From Bradyrhizobium sp. OK095 (GTDB lineage Bacteria > Pseudomonadota > Alphaproteobacteria > Rhizobiales > Xanthobacteraceae), in contig NZ_FOBX01000008.1 of assembly GCF_900109945.1 (NCBI RefSeq), forward strand, positions 186,001-250,000: 64,000 nt of DNA, read 5' to 3'. The translations under genes were made by a program, and so were the position numbers. Within the stretch, counting starts at the first letter, position 1; each line of letters starts with the position of its first letter. Positions 42,944 to 50,280 of the stretch are shown in pieces. The notes beneath the pieces are model-generated. The model saw nothing but the letters and a program-made list of their open reading frames with translations. It had not been told where the DNA came from and searched no databases.

Positions 42944-43933
42944 CTATCTCGCAACAGCCGCGCGGCGCAGCCGGTCGTTGATGGCTTCGCCCAAGCCGTC
43001 CTCGGGAATCGCCATCACGGCGATCGCTCTCGGTGCCTTCGCATCGAGCGCCCGAAGATAGCCGAACAGATTAGCGGCGGCTTCATCGAGATCAGCCGCG
43101 GGCGACAAATTCATGACGGCGGCAGCGGCGTCAACGCCGGGAAGGTGCGCGGGCCCGAACGCCAGCAGCGCTTCACCCGGCGCCACGTCCTGTGCATTGA
43201 GCCGCACAGCGGCGCGCGGCGCGTAATGCGAGGCCAGCATGCCCGGCGCCAGCGGCTGGCTGTCGTCGCTCCCGGCGTCCACCGGCGGCCGCGCCAGGCT
43301 TAAGCCGAGCACGGCTTCGATCCGCTCGCGCGACAGCCCGCCGGGGCGCAGCAGCATCGGCGCGTCGAAGCAGCCGACAATGGTCGATTCGACGCCGACC
43401 GTAACAGGCCCGCCGTCCACGATCAGGTCGATCCGCCCCGCAAGATCGCTCTCGACATGGGCCGCCAGTGTCGGCGAGACGTGGCCGGAGATGTTTGCGG
43501 ACGGCGCCACCACGGCCCCGCCAAAGGCGCGCAAAATCGCCTCCGCCACCGGGTGGGCGGGAATGCGGATCGCGACCGTGTCGAGGCCCGCGGTGGCGAG
43601 ATCCGCCACCGGGCAGTTGTCCGTCTTCGGCACCACCAGCGTCAGCGGCCCCGGCCAGAACGCCTCGGCAAGGCGCAAGGCACGCGCGTCGAACCGCCCG
43701 ATCCGGCGCGCCGCGGCAAGATCGGCGACATGGGCGATCAGCGGATTGAAGGCCGGCCGCCCCTTGGCGCTGTAGATATGGGCGACCGCAGTGGCATTGG
43801 CGGCGTCCGCCCCGAGCCCGTAGACCGTCTCGGTCGGGAACGCGACCAGCCCGCCGGCGGCCAAAGTCCGGGCAGCGGCTTCCGCGCCGGCAGCGCCAGC
43901 CGGTAAAATCAGCGTTTCAAGACCCGTTTTCAC
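42944..43933 (-). CDS. L-threonylcarbamoyladenylate synthase (Sua5)
   Basis: A 329-residue tRNA-modification enzyme making threonylcarbamoyl-AMP for t6A37 of tRNAs. The YrdC domain has VAFPTETVYGLGADA and KGRPAFNPLI (the KxR..PL signature), and the extra C-terminal Sua5 domain (LAPGMLASHYAPRAAVRL) identifies the long form. GTG 43933 is chosen as start because a longer frame would run into the tRNA gene. The distance to tRNA-Pro is short, 68 bases, which is fitting for a tRNA-modifying enzyme but may be chance. Confidence 0.9.
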   Translation of the reverse strand: MKTGLETLILPAGAAGAEAAARTLAAGGLVAFPTETVYGLGADAANATAVAHIYSAKGRPAFNPLIAHVADLAAARRIGRFDARALRLAEAFWPGPLTLVVPKTDNCPVADLATAGLDTVAIRIPAHPVAEAILRAFGGAVVAPSANISGHVSPTLAAHVESDLAGRIDLIVDGGPVTVGVESTIVGCFDAPMLLRPGGLSRERIEAVLGLSLARPPVDAGSDDSQPLAPGMLASHYAPRAAVRLNAQDVAPGEALLAFGPAHLPGVDAAAAVMNLSPAADLDEAAANLFGYLRALDAKAPRAIAVMAIPEDGLGEAINDRLRRAAVAR

Positions 43934-44001
43934 TGGGACGAAATTCCTCAAACCGGCCGCTTGCAGTGCGCCAAACCCAACGCTATAAGCCGGCCTCTTG
44001 T

Positions 44002-44078
44002 CGGAGTGTGGCTCAGCCCGGTAGAGCACTGCGTTCGGGACGCAGGGGTCGCAGGTTCGAATCCTGCCACTCCGACCA
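44002..44078 (+). tRNA. tRNA-Pro (CGG)
   Basis: A complete 77-base cloverleaf with encoded CCA. The acceptor stem CGGAGTG pairs with CACTCCG, the D-arm is GCTC..GAGC, the anticodon stem CTGCG/CGCAG holds loop TTCGGGA with anticodon CGG, and the T-arm is GCAGG-TTCGAAT-CCTGC. It decodes CCG, a codon expected to be common in this G+C-rich genome. It lies in the A+T-poor gap before the Sua5 gene and is transcribed away from it. tRNA genes are frequent integration sites, but I found no att repeat or integrase nearby. Confidence 0.97.
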
Positions 44079-44225
44079 TTATTTCAAAAAGTCGACGTTT
44101 TCCTAAAGGCTTGGCGGACCGGCCGCCAGCGCCTCGGGAGCCCTTTTTGCAACGATTTTCGGGACGGGTCCACGGCCGATTTGGCCGGGCAGGGGCGTCT
44201 GTGCGCGTGGCATGGCTTGGCGGGT

Positions 44226-44624
44226 TCAGAATGAACCGATCGGCCGGGGCTCGAACGAGACGACGACTCGCTTGGCTTTGATCCGGCCGTGCACTCCATA
44301 GCTGGAATCGAAGCTCAGCGTCGTGCCGTCGGTATCGATCTCGATGTCGAGCCCGAACATGATCCCGGCTTCCGTGAATTCGAACAGCTGAACCTCGATC
44401 AGCTCGAAGATGGTGAACGTTACGTCCACATGCTTCGTCAGCCGGAAATATCCCTGTGCATCGACCTCGGAGCCCATCCGAAACGCGTGGGTGATCAACC
44501 GGCTCGGTGCGCCCTGGCGAAGTTCCAGCTCCCGCAACGTCGCATCGTGGAATGATGGAGCGCCTTCGAACCAAGCGCACAACGCTGCGCCACCTTCCAG
44601 ATCGCCAATTGCTGCCTTCGCCAT
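44226..44624 (-). CDS. Imm50-like protein, orphan
   Basis: A 132-residue cytosolic protein with WFEGAPSFHDATLRELELRQ near its N-terminus, an aromatic/His-Asp motif like the PxFHDAE start of the Imm50 immunity family, then beta-rich segments (HVDVTFTIFELIEVQLFEF, IMFGLDIEIDTDGTTLSFDS). Imm50 members neutralise toxin domains in polymorphic toxin systems. No toxin gene is seen beside it, so it may be a remnant or have another partner. ATG 44624 is chosen, and a GTG 20 codons upstream is possible. Resemblance is by pattern only. Confidence 0.5.
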   Translation of the reverse strand: MAKAAIGDLEGGAALCAWFEGAPSFHDATLRELELRQGAPSRLITHAFRMGSEVDAQGYFRLTKHVDVTFTIFELIEVQLFEFTEAGIMFGLDIEIDTDGTTLSFDSSYGVHGRIKAKRVVVSFEPRPIGSF

Positions 44625-44735
44625 CAAGGATATCTCGTGCGCAAACGTGTCGCGCAACCTACCGGGATTCCGATGACGCTGCACCAGATGAGTCGAGGTG
44701 CTGATTCAGCAGTGCAATCAAAACTAGCGGAGACC

Positions 44736-45062
44736 TTACCGCCTCGCCACCAGCACGCCGATCATGAACGCCACCATCAACGCCGGCAGCGGCGCTTCGC
44801 GGACCATGCCACGAACGATGTGCGTCCAGTGCTGCTCGGGTGCGAGTTTCGGAGACCTGATCTCAGGCGCCGGCGTGAGGCCCCATTCTGAAGCGAGTTC
44901 GGCGATCTCGCTGGAGGCCAACCGCACGCCGTCACGGACGCGGAAGATGGTTGCGTCCGCGCGTTCGCGTGGCGCCAGCAGCATCAGCGTCGTGATGGCG
45001 GTGCGCAACGTCATCTCGCCGTAGCCTTGCAGCCTCACCGATTCCTCGGGGTCGGACGTCAC
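44736..45062 (-). CDS. Hypothetical protein with C-terminal membrane segment
   Basis: A 108-residue protein. The N-terminal half is polar (TSDPEESVRLQGYGEMTLRT), the middle includes SSEIAELASEWGLTPAPEIR, and the end LPALMVAFMIGVLVARR is a hydrophobic anchor with basic residues after it, giving a tail-anchored inner-membrane topology. It may be a small accessory of a membrane process. No family is recognised. It starts 10 bases after the stop of the 37-residue gene on the same strand. Confidence 0.6.
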   Translation of the reverse strand: MTSDPEESVRLQGYGEMTLRTAITTLMLLAPRERADATIFRVRDGVRLASSEIAELASEWGLTPAPEIRSPKLAPEQHWTHIVRGMVREAPLPALMVAFMIGVLVARR

Positions 45063-45072
45063 GCGAAATCCC

Positions 45073-45186
45073 TCACGGTGCGAAATGGCGCGCGATGGTG
45101 AATGCCATCGTGGCGCACAGGACCAGCGTGGATACCGCGCCGGCCACGCCGCGCGCGAGATGGGCTCGCGTCAGGTGCCTGGTCAT
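45073..45186 (-). CDS. 37-residue membrane micropeptide
   Basis: MTRHLTRAHLARGVAGAVST continues LVLCATMAFTIARHFAP: a basic N-terminus and one hydrophobic segment (about residues 13-32). The ATG at 45186 has GGAGCAAGATC upstream, a good ribosome site, and the stop is 10 bases from the start of the 108-residue membrane protein gene, so the two form a probable bicistronic unit. Not seen in named families. Confidence 0.5.
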   Translation of the reverse strand: MTRHLTRAHLARGVAGAVSTLVLCATMAFTIARHFAP

Positions 45187-45265
45187 GATCTTGCTCCATG
45201 CTCAGCATGGAAAGCGCCGCGCGCGGCGTTGGTTCCTGGCGCGGCGCCGAATCATCAGGCCACGT

Positions 45266-45490
45266 CTACTTCCGCAAGAGCTCGCTCAAGGCCTCCGTTG
45301 CCTCGGCGCAGCGGATGTCGTCGATCTCGCGCGACAGGCTGAGCGCGCTCGATCTCAGTTCTTCGACCTTCCAGCTCTCCGGATGCTGGCTTTCGAGCTG
45401 ACCGAGACGCTTGTTGAGGTCGTCCAGTCTTGATTGAAGGTGCCCGATATTGGCGGCCCCGTTCACTTTCCAAACGCGTTGTGCACGCAT
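45266..45490 (-). CDS. 74-residue coiled-coil hypothetical protein
   Basis: A helical protein MRAQRVWKVNGAANIGHLQS then RLDDLNKRLGQLESQHPESW, with heptad-like leucines, ending EATEALSELLRK. AGGGGAACGACG before ATG 45490 is a good ribosome site. No membrane segment or domain is seen. It may be a small regulator or assembly factor; function unknown. Confidence 0.6.
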   Translation of the reverse strand: MRAQRVWKVNGAANIGHLQSRLDDLNKRLGQLESQHPESWKVEELRSSALSLSREIDDIRCAEATEALSELLRK

Positions 45491-45609
45491 CGTCGTTCCC
45501 CTGATAGTCTCACGGCGTTGTGAGCAGGGTTCGTGGCCGGAATGGGAGTTTCTTTGGGCCGGCTTCAGACCGTGGGGAACCGTTGCAGATTGGCAACGAA
45601 AGTTCCGGA

Positions 45610-46053
45610 TTACGTCGCGCCCGGCTGACGCTGCGCGATGCATCGGAGCAGCCGAGGCATCTGGTTGTGTACGATCGCGACGATGCGCCAGGCGCCTGAG
45701 AATTTCGCGAGGCTGTAGCTGGCCTGGAAGTCGTAGAGAGGGCTGGATGTGCCATCGAGCACGTCCATCGTCAGCGACGCCTGCACCAGGCGCGGCGACA
45801 GCGCGATAATCGACAGGCCGTGAATGCGCCCCGACGGCGCGCCAAGCTGGCGATGAAGCACGACCACGCGGCTCATCGCAGCCAGGCACTCCTGCCGGTT
45901 CGACATCGCGATCAGCGTGACGTCGTCGCCATCCGACACGATGTGGCTCGGATAGGCCACGCAATCGGCGATCGCCTCCACATCCAGCGTCTCGAACGCC
46001 GCGCAATAGGCCCGGAAAAATGTCTGCACCTCTTCAGTCAGCTCGGTTGACAT
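45610..46053 (-). CDS. NTF2-like (SnoaL-type) fold protein
   Basis: A 147-residue cytosolic protein with an N-terminal helix EEVQTFFRAYCAAFETLDVE, then AIADCVAYPSHIVSDGDDVT and beta strands ending DFQASYSLAKFSGAWRIVAI. This helix-plus-curved-sheet pattern is the NTF2-like cone fold, which covers enzymes such as ketosteroid isomerases and many uncharacterised proteins. Catalytic residues are not clear. It is divergent from the amidohydrolase gene, with 198 bases between the starts. A long open frame extending upstream is antisense to the amidohydrolase and is not part of the gene. Confidence 0.65.
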   Translation of the reverse strand: MSTELTEEVQTFFRAYCAAFETLDVEAIADCVAYPSHIVSDGDDVTLIAMSNRQECLAAMSRVVVLHRQLGAPSGRIHGLSIIALSPRLVQASLTMDVLDGTSSPLYDFQASYSLAKFSGAWRIVAIVHNQMPRLLRCIAQRQPGAT

Positions 46054-46251
46054 CACGTCTGCTCTGCATCGTGCGTTGACCCGGCCAAAGCGTAGACGCG
46101 CAACATTACAATTTGTCGTCGGTGCATTCCGCGCGACGGAAGCGTGCCCTGCCTCGTCATTGGGCATCGTGCGAGACAGCGAGGCTGTGCGCGCGGCGAG
46201 TCGCGCGATAGGCTCGCTCGCGAGACGATCCGTGAAGTGAAGGACAGATTC

Positions 46252-47205
46252 GTGGCGAGATTTGTGAATATCGCAGCCGGCCAGTTCGGCCCGATTGCGC
46301 GAGCTGAGACCAGAACCGAGGTCGTGGCGCGGCTGATGGCCATGATGCGCCAGGCGAAGGCGAACGGCTGCGATCTGATCGTCTATCCCGAGCTCGCGCT
46401 GACCACATTTTTTCCGCGCTGGTATTTTGAGGATCAGGCGGAGATCGACAGTTTTTTCGAGCGCGAGATGCCGGGACCGGAGACGCGGGCCCTGTTCGAT
46501 CTCGGCCGCGAGCTCGGTATCGGATTCTATCTCGGCTACGCCGAGCTGACGGTCGAGGCCGGTGTCGTCAGGCGCTACAACACCTCCATCCTCGTCGACA
46601 AGAGCGGCGCGATCGTCTTGAAGTATCGCAAGGTTCATTTGCCCGGCCATGCCGAGCATGAGCCGTGGCGCGAATTCCAGCATCTGGAGAAGCGCTATTT
46701 CGAGCCCGGCAGCGGTTTTGGCGTGACCGATGCCTTCGGCGGCGTGATGGGCATGGCGATCTGCAATGACCGCCGCTGGAGCGAGACCTACCGGGTGATG
46801 GGCCTGCAAGGCGTCGAGATGGTGATGATCGGCTACAACACGCCCGTGCACAATCCGCCCGCGCCCGAGCATGACGACCTCTCGCTGTTCCACAATCATC
46901 TGGTGATGCAATCCGGCGCCTACCAGAACGGCACCTTCGTGGTCGGCGTCGCCAAGGCCGGCGTTGAAGAGGGCGTCGACCACATCGGCGGCAGCTGCAT
47001 CATTGCGCCCTCCGGCGAGATCATCGCGCGCTGCACGACCAAGGGCGACGAGATCGCGCTGGCCCGCTGCGATCTCGATCTCTGCAACTCCTACAAGCGC
47101 ACGACCTTCAATTTCGACGTTCACCGCCAGCCGCAGGCCTATGGGATGATCGTGGAACGGAAGGGCGTGACGATGATGGCAGATGGGACGGCGGTGAAGC
47201 GGTGA
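46252..47205 (+). CDS. N-carbamoyl-D-amino-acid amidohydrolase (nitrilase superfamily)
   Basis: A 317-residue cytosolic amidase hydrolysing N-carbamoyl-D-amino acids to D-amino acid, CO2 and ammonia. The catalytic triad aligns closely with the Agrobacterium enzyme: Glu47 in YPELALTTFFPRW, Lys127 in KYRKVHLPG, and Cys171 in AICNDRRW. GTG 46252 has an AAGGA 7 bases upstream and puts the Glu at residue 47 as in the family, so it is preferred over an earlier codon. A hydantoinase partner is usual in Agrobacterium but none is in the window. The substrate could be another N-carbamoyl compound. Confidence 0.85.
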   Translation: MARFVNIAAGQFGPIARAETRTEVVARLMAMMRQAKANGCDLIVYPELALTTFFPRWYFEDQAEIDSFFEREMPGPETRALFDLGRELGIGFYLGYAELTVEAGVVRRYNTSILVDKSGAIVLKYRKVHLPGHAEHEPWREFQHLEKRYFEPGSGFGVTDAFGGVMGMAICNDRRWSETYRVMGLQGVEMVMIGYNTPVHNPPAPEHDDLSLFHNHLVMQSGAYQNGTFVVGVAKAGVEEGVDHIGGSCIIAPSGEIIARCTTKGDEIALARCDLDLCNSYKRTTFNFDVHRQPQAYGMIVERKGVTMMADGTAVKR

Positions 47206-47210
47206 CCGTT

Positions 47211-47298
47211 GTAGCCCGGATGGAGCGAAGCGTAATCCGGGGCCGCTCGCCCGGCATTTGGCACTTTCCCGGATTGCGCTGCGCTCCATCCGGGCTAC
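47211..47298. repeat. Interspersed palindromic repeat (GTAGCCCGGATGGAGCGAAG type)
   Basis: GTAGCCCGGATGGAGCGAAGC.. is mirrored by GCGCTCCATCCGGGCTAC, with an inner pair GTAATCCGG/CCGGATTGC. It starts 6 bases after the amidohydrolase stop. This class is common between genes in Rhizobiales and other Proteobacteria. Confidence 0.82.
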
Positions 47299-47424
47299 GG
47301 GACCTTGCTGTGTCGCGGCTCTGTCAATCCCTCCGGGTAAAAATATTCCGCTTTACCGAATTTCGGAAATGACGTATGCGTCGCTCATCCCGGCTCATCC
47401 TTGAGGGGCGATCGTACGTCGTCA
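47299..47424. other. Short unassigned stretch between repeats
   Basis: Contains the slightly A+T-rich GTAAAAATATTCCGCTTTACC and CGAATTTCGGAAATG. It resembles a leftover promoter region, but no gene follows in either direction. Nothing else is supported. Confidence 0.35.
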
Positions 47425-47885
47425 CGATATGCGAGCCGGGTTGCGGTGGACGCGGCAGCGTCGTGCGCGAGAGGCTAAGGGCAGGGCGGGTAGTCCCTGT
47501 GAGCCCGAGGCCGCGTGCGGACGAGCGGCGCTAATGCGTACGGCAAAACCGTGTGGTCCTGACCGTCGTTGCTACGGTCAAACCCTTTGCGGAGATGTGC
47601 GCGAGCCCAACCGGGTAGACGGCATCGTCAATTTGCGGGGCGAGGGAGGCCAGAAGGAAAGTTCGGCTCCCGGGAGAGCACGGCATAAGCCGTCCGACCA
47701 TCGCGCAGGGAAGGCCGAGTGATCGGCGACACCTGTATGCTGCTGTGCGGTTTTCCTGCGTGTGCTTTTCGCGCAGCGGACCGCGGGTGCCAGTCGGCAC
47801 CCGGCCTTCCCTGCGCCCTCTTGGATTGGAGAGCGGCGAAAGGCGATGCAAAGCTCGGGCGAATTGAGCCGCGAGAATGCCAAGG
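47425..47885. repeat. Large interspersed element with coding-like frames on both strands
   Basis: About 460 bases where both strands have open frames with arginine/proline-rich peptides, including GCRLAPAVRCAKSTRRKTAQ, CGDVREPNRVDGIVN and SAFPARWSDGL. I recognise these peptide fragments as ones annotated again and again as short hypothetical proteins in Bradyrhizobium and Rhodopseudomonas genomes. The repetition belongs to the DNA element, not to a conserved protein. No transposase is present, so it may be a non-autonomous element. The boundaries given are approximate. Confidence 0.55.
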
Positions 47886-47902
47886 CGTGTCTGCAACCAC
47901 AC

Positions 47903-48014
47903 CCTCGCTGTCATCGTCCGGCTCGACCGGACGATCCAGTACTCCGAGGCCGTTGGTGTTCAGCCGAGGGGCCGCAGCGTACTGGATTCCCCGCCTTCGC
48001 GGGGAATGACAGTG
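47903..48014. repeat. Interspersed repeat, family B, second copy
   Basis: CCTCGCTGTCATCGTCCGGC..GATCCAGTACTCCGAGG is nearly identical to the left part of the copy at 8984-9120, and GTACTGGATTCCCCGC..GCGGGGAATGACA matches its right arm, while the middle differs. Non-coding. Confidence 0.82.
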
Positions 48015-48040
48015 GTGAGAGCGCGCCCCAATCTCCGGTG

Positions 48041-48184
48041 CGTGCCCCGGACGCAGCGCAGCGTCTCTTCGACGATGCGCTGCTGAGCCGGGGCCCATCT
48101 ATCGACACCGGTCGTGCAGCCTTCTGGGCCCCGGCTCTGTGCAGCAACGCCAAGCGGCGTTGCAGCGCGTCCGGCACACGAGAG
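48041..48184. repeat. Interspersed inverted repeat, family A, second copy
   Basis: CGTGCCCCGGACGCAGCGCA..GAGCCGGGGCCCA and GGGCCCCGGCTC..GCGTCCGGCACACGAGAG repeat the design of 4880-5017, with matching outer arms. It ends 59 bases before the candidate TetR operator. Confidence 0.8.
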
Positions 48185-48242
48185 TTTGGCGCTTCCGCCG
48201 ACCATCCGGACCTCTTCCATTCACAACCACGTGTCTTTATTC

Positions 48243-48257
48243 GGAAACGATCATTCC
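48243..48257. promoter_or_regulatory. Candidate TetR operator upstream of the TetR gene
   Basis: GGAAACGATCATTCC is an imperfect palindrome 13 bases before ATG 48271, similar to GGGAACAATTGTTCCC between the regulator and the MFS gene. Autoregulation is the simple reading. Confidence 0.45.
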
Positions 48258-48270
48258 CTATTATCCCGCA

Positions 48271-48891
48271 ATGCAAAAAGCCGCCCGGATTTCGCAACCC
48301 GCCGCCCGTCCGCCCGGCCGTCCCCGGGAATTCGACATGGATACCGCGCTGGACCGCGCCTTGCGGGTGTTTCGCGAGCGCGGCTATCATGCCACGTCCA
48401 TCGGCGACCTCACCGCAGCGATGCGGCTTGCCACCGGCAGCGTCTACAAGGCGTTTCGCGACAAGCACGCCGTATTCGTCGCCGCCTTCGAGCGCTACGC
48501 CACAGTGCGCCGGGAGCAGACCCGCAGCGCGGCCGCGCGCGGCACGAATGGCCGCGAACGCTTGCGTCTCGTGCTGCTGTCCTATGTCGAGCACTCCCAG
48601 GGGAGCGAAGGCCGGCGCGGCTGTCTCGTGGTCGGCAGCGCGGTCGAGTTGTCGGCGGTCGATCCGGTGATGCGCGCGCGCGTGTCCGCGCAGCTCAAAA
48701 CCAACGAAGACTTCATCGCCGGCCTGATCCGCGAAGGCCAGGCCGACGGCTCGATCCCTGAAAATGTCGAGGCCGACGACACCGCGCGGCTGATGATCTG
48801 CATCACCCAGGGCTTGCGCGTCGTCGGCAAGGCGCGGCTGCCGCTCGACGGCGAACGCTTGGTCGCCGTCGCGATGAAGCTGCTCGCCTGA
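48271..48891 (+). CDS. TetR family transcriptional regulator
   Basis: A 206-residue repressor. The N-terminal HTH region reads DTALDRALRVFRERGYHATS, IGDLTAAMRLATGSVYKAFR and DKHAVFVAAFERY. The C-terminal ligand-binding part (about 65-206) is helical. The lead AARPPGRPREFD is typical of the AcrR/YxaF-like branch. It is followed at 53 bases by the MFS gene in the same direction, and both gene starts are preceded by similar palindromes, so it probably represses itself and the exporter. The effector is unknown. Confidence 0.9.
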   Translation: MQKAARISQPAARPPGRPREFDMDTALDRALRVFRERGYHATSIGDLTAAMRLATGSVYKAFRDKHAVFVAAFERYATVRREQTRSAAARGTNGRERLRLVLLSYVEHSQGSEGRRGCLVVGSAVELSAVDPVMRARVSAQLKTNEDFIAGLIREGQADGSIPENVEADDTARLMICITQGLRVVGKARLPLDGERLVAVAMKLLA

Positions 48892-48906
48892 TTTCATGTC
48901 CTATTA

Positions 48907-48922
48907 GGGAACAATTGTTCCC
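48907..48922. promoter_or_regulatory. Palindromic operator GGGAACAATTGTTCCC
   Basis: A perfect 16-base palindrome 22 bases before the MFS ATG and 15 bases after the TetR stop. Its core resembles the site upstream of the TetR gene. The spacing fits repression of a promoter for the exporter. Confidence 0.6.
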
Positions 48923-48944
48923 GATCTATCGGAGACTTGCGTCA

Positions 48945-50138
48945 ATGACGATGAATGCCACGATCGAAACCGCGCCCGAACCGGATGCGGTGTCGCAGCG
49001 ACTGACCTTCGTGCTGGCCGCGGCCTGTGGCATGGTCGCCGCCAACATCTACTACGCCCAGCCACTGATCGCCCCGATCAGCGCCGCGCTCGGCCTGTCG
49101 CATGCGGCGGCGGGGCTGATCGTCACCATGACGCAGATCGGGTACGGCACGGGGCTTCTGTTCATCGTGCCGCTCGGGGATCTCGTCGAGAACCGTCTGC
49201 TGATCTGCTCGGTCATCATGCTCGGCGCCGCCGCACTGCTGGCTGCCGCATTTTCGACCCACGCGCTGCCGTTCCTGATCGCCGCGCTGTTCATCGGGCT
49301 CGGCTCGGTCGCGGTGCAGATCATCATTCCCTATGCCGCGCATCTGGCGCCGGAAGCCATTCGCGGCCGCGTCGTCGGCAACGTCTCGACCGGCCTGATG
49401 CTCGGCATCATGCTGGCAAGGCCGGTGTCGAGCTTCGTCACCGCAGCGTCGTCGTGGCATGCGGTGTTCTTCGGCTCCGCTGCGCTGATGATCCTGCTCG
49501 CCGCCGCGCTCTGGATGGTGTTGCCGAAGCGAAATCCGGTCGCGCGCATGCATTACGGCGCGCTGCTGCTGTCGATGCCGCATCTGGTGCGCACCACGCC
49601 GCTGCTGCGGCGCCGCGCGCTCTATCAGGCGAGCCTGTTCGGCTGCTTCACGCTGTTCTGGACCGTCGCGCCGCTCCAGCTCGCACGCGCGTTCGGTTTC
49701 ACCCAGAGCGGCATCGCCCTGTTCGCCCTGGCCGGCGTCGCCGGCGTGTTCTCGGCTCCGGTCGCGGGCCGCCTGGCGGACCGCGGCCACAGCCGGGTCG
49801 CAACCCTTGTCGCGATGCTGCTCGCTGCCTTCGGATTCCTCGTGACGTTCATCGGCGCCGCTGGATCGATGTTGAATCTCGCGTGCCTGATCGTGGCCGC
49901 GATCGCCATCGATCTCGGCTGTCAGGGCAACGTCGTGCTCGGCTTCCGCGCCATCTTCGCGCTCGGCCACGAGCATCGCAGCCGCCTCAACGGGCTCTAT
50001 ATGGCGACGTTCTTCGCGGCCGGCGCTGCCGGCTCCGCAGTCGGCGCCTGGGCGTTTGCGCAAGGCGGCTGGGCGCTGGCATCGGCCATTGGCCTTGCCT
50101 TGCCGATCGCGGGCTTGCTCTATGCGGCCACCGAATAG
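48945..50138 (+). CDS. MFS transporter (multidrug-efflux type)
   Basis: A 397-residue 12-helix major facilitator of the DHA1 branch. TM1-2 read LTFVLAAACGMVAANIYYAQ and GTGLLFIVPLGDLVENRLLI (motif A). AGRLADRGHSR is a second motif A copy in the C-half. The TetR gene next to it suggests inducible efflux of a toxic compound. GGAG at 48931 sits 10 bases before ATG 48945, and a second ATG (48951) is possible. Confidence 0.9.
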   Translation: MTMNATIETAPEPDAVSQRLTFVLAAACGMVAANIYYAQPLIAPISAALGLSHAAAGLIVTMTQIGYGTGLLFIVPLGDLVENRLLICSVIMLGAAALLAAAFSTHALPFLIAALFIGLGSVAVQIIIPYAAHLAPEAIRGRVVGNVSTGLMLGIMLARPVSSFVTAASSWHAVFFGSAALMILLAAALWMVLPKRNPVARMHYGALLLSMPHLVRTTPLLRRRALYQASLFGCFTLFWTVAPLQLARAFGFTQSGIALFALAGVAGVFSAPVAGRLADRGHSRVATLVAMLLAAFGFLVTFIGAAGSMLNLACLIVAAIAIDLGCQGNVVLGFRAIFALGHEHRSRLNGLYMATFFAAGAAGSAVGAWAFAQGGWALASAIGLALPIAGLLYAATE

Positions 50139-50280
50139 CGGTAGGATTGTGCCCCCCCGGCTGTTTACCAAGCCGTGGATACAGCGGCCCGGACCCTGCG
50201 ATTTCCATCTCGCGGTTTCCCTGCCGCTGTAGTACTTTGGTCGCAAGCGGGCCCGGTTAACGGGCGGCAGGGGGAGGCTG

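Noticed and set aside
44002..44230. Integration site at tRNA-Pro
   Set aside because: No repeat of the tRNA 3' end and no integrase could be seen in the following 20 kb, so an island boundary is not supported.
47259..47279. TTGGCAC..TTGC resembling a sigma-54 promoter
   Set aside because: The spacing between GG and GC is 14 bases, not the required 10, and it lies inside a palindromic repeat with no gene downstream in the right place.
45610..47289. 559-codon open frame on the minus strand covering the amidohydrolase
   Set aside because: The region 46054-47289 is antisense to the N-carbamoyl amino acid amidohydrolase, whose catalytic residues are intact. Only the last 147 codons look like a protein, and these are annotated as the NTF2-like gene.
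47531..47914. 127-codon minus-strand hypothetical protein
   Set aside because: It coincides with an interspersed repeat that is open on both strands. It lacks a ribosome site and is better described as part of the repeat.
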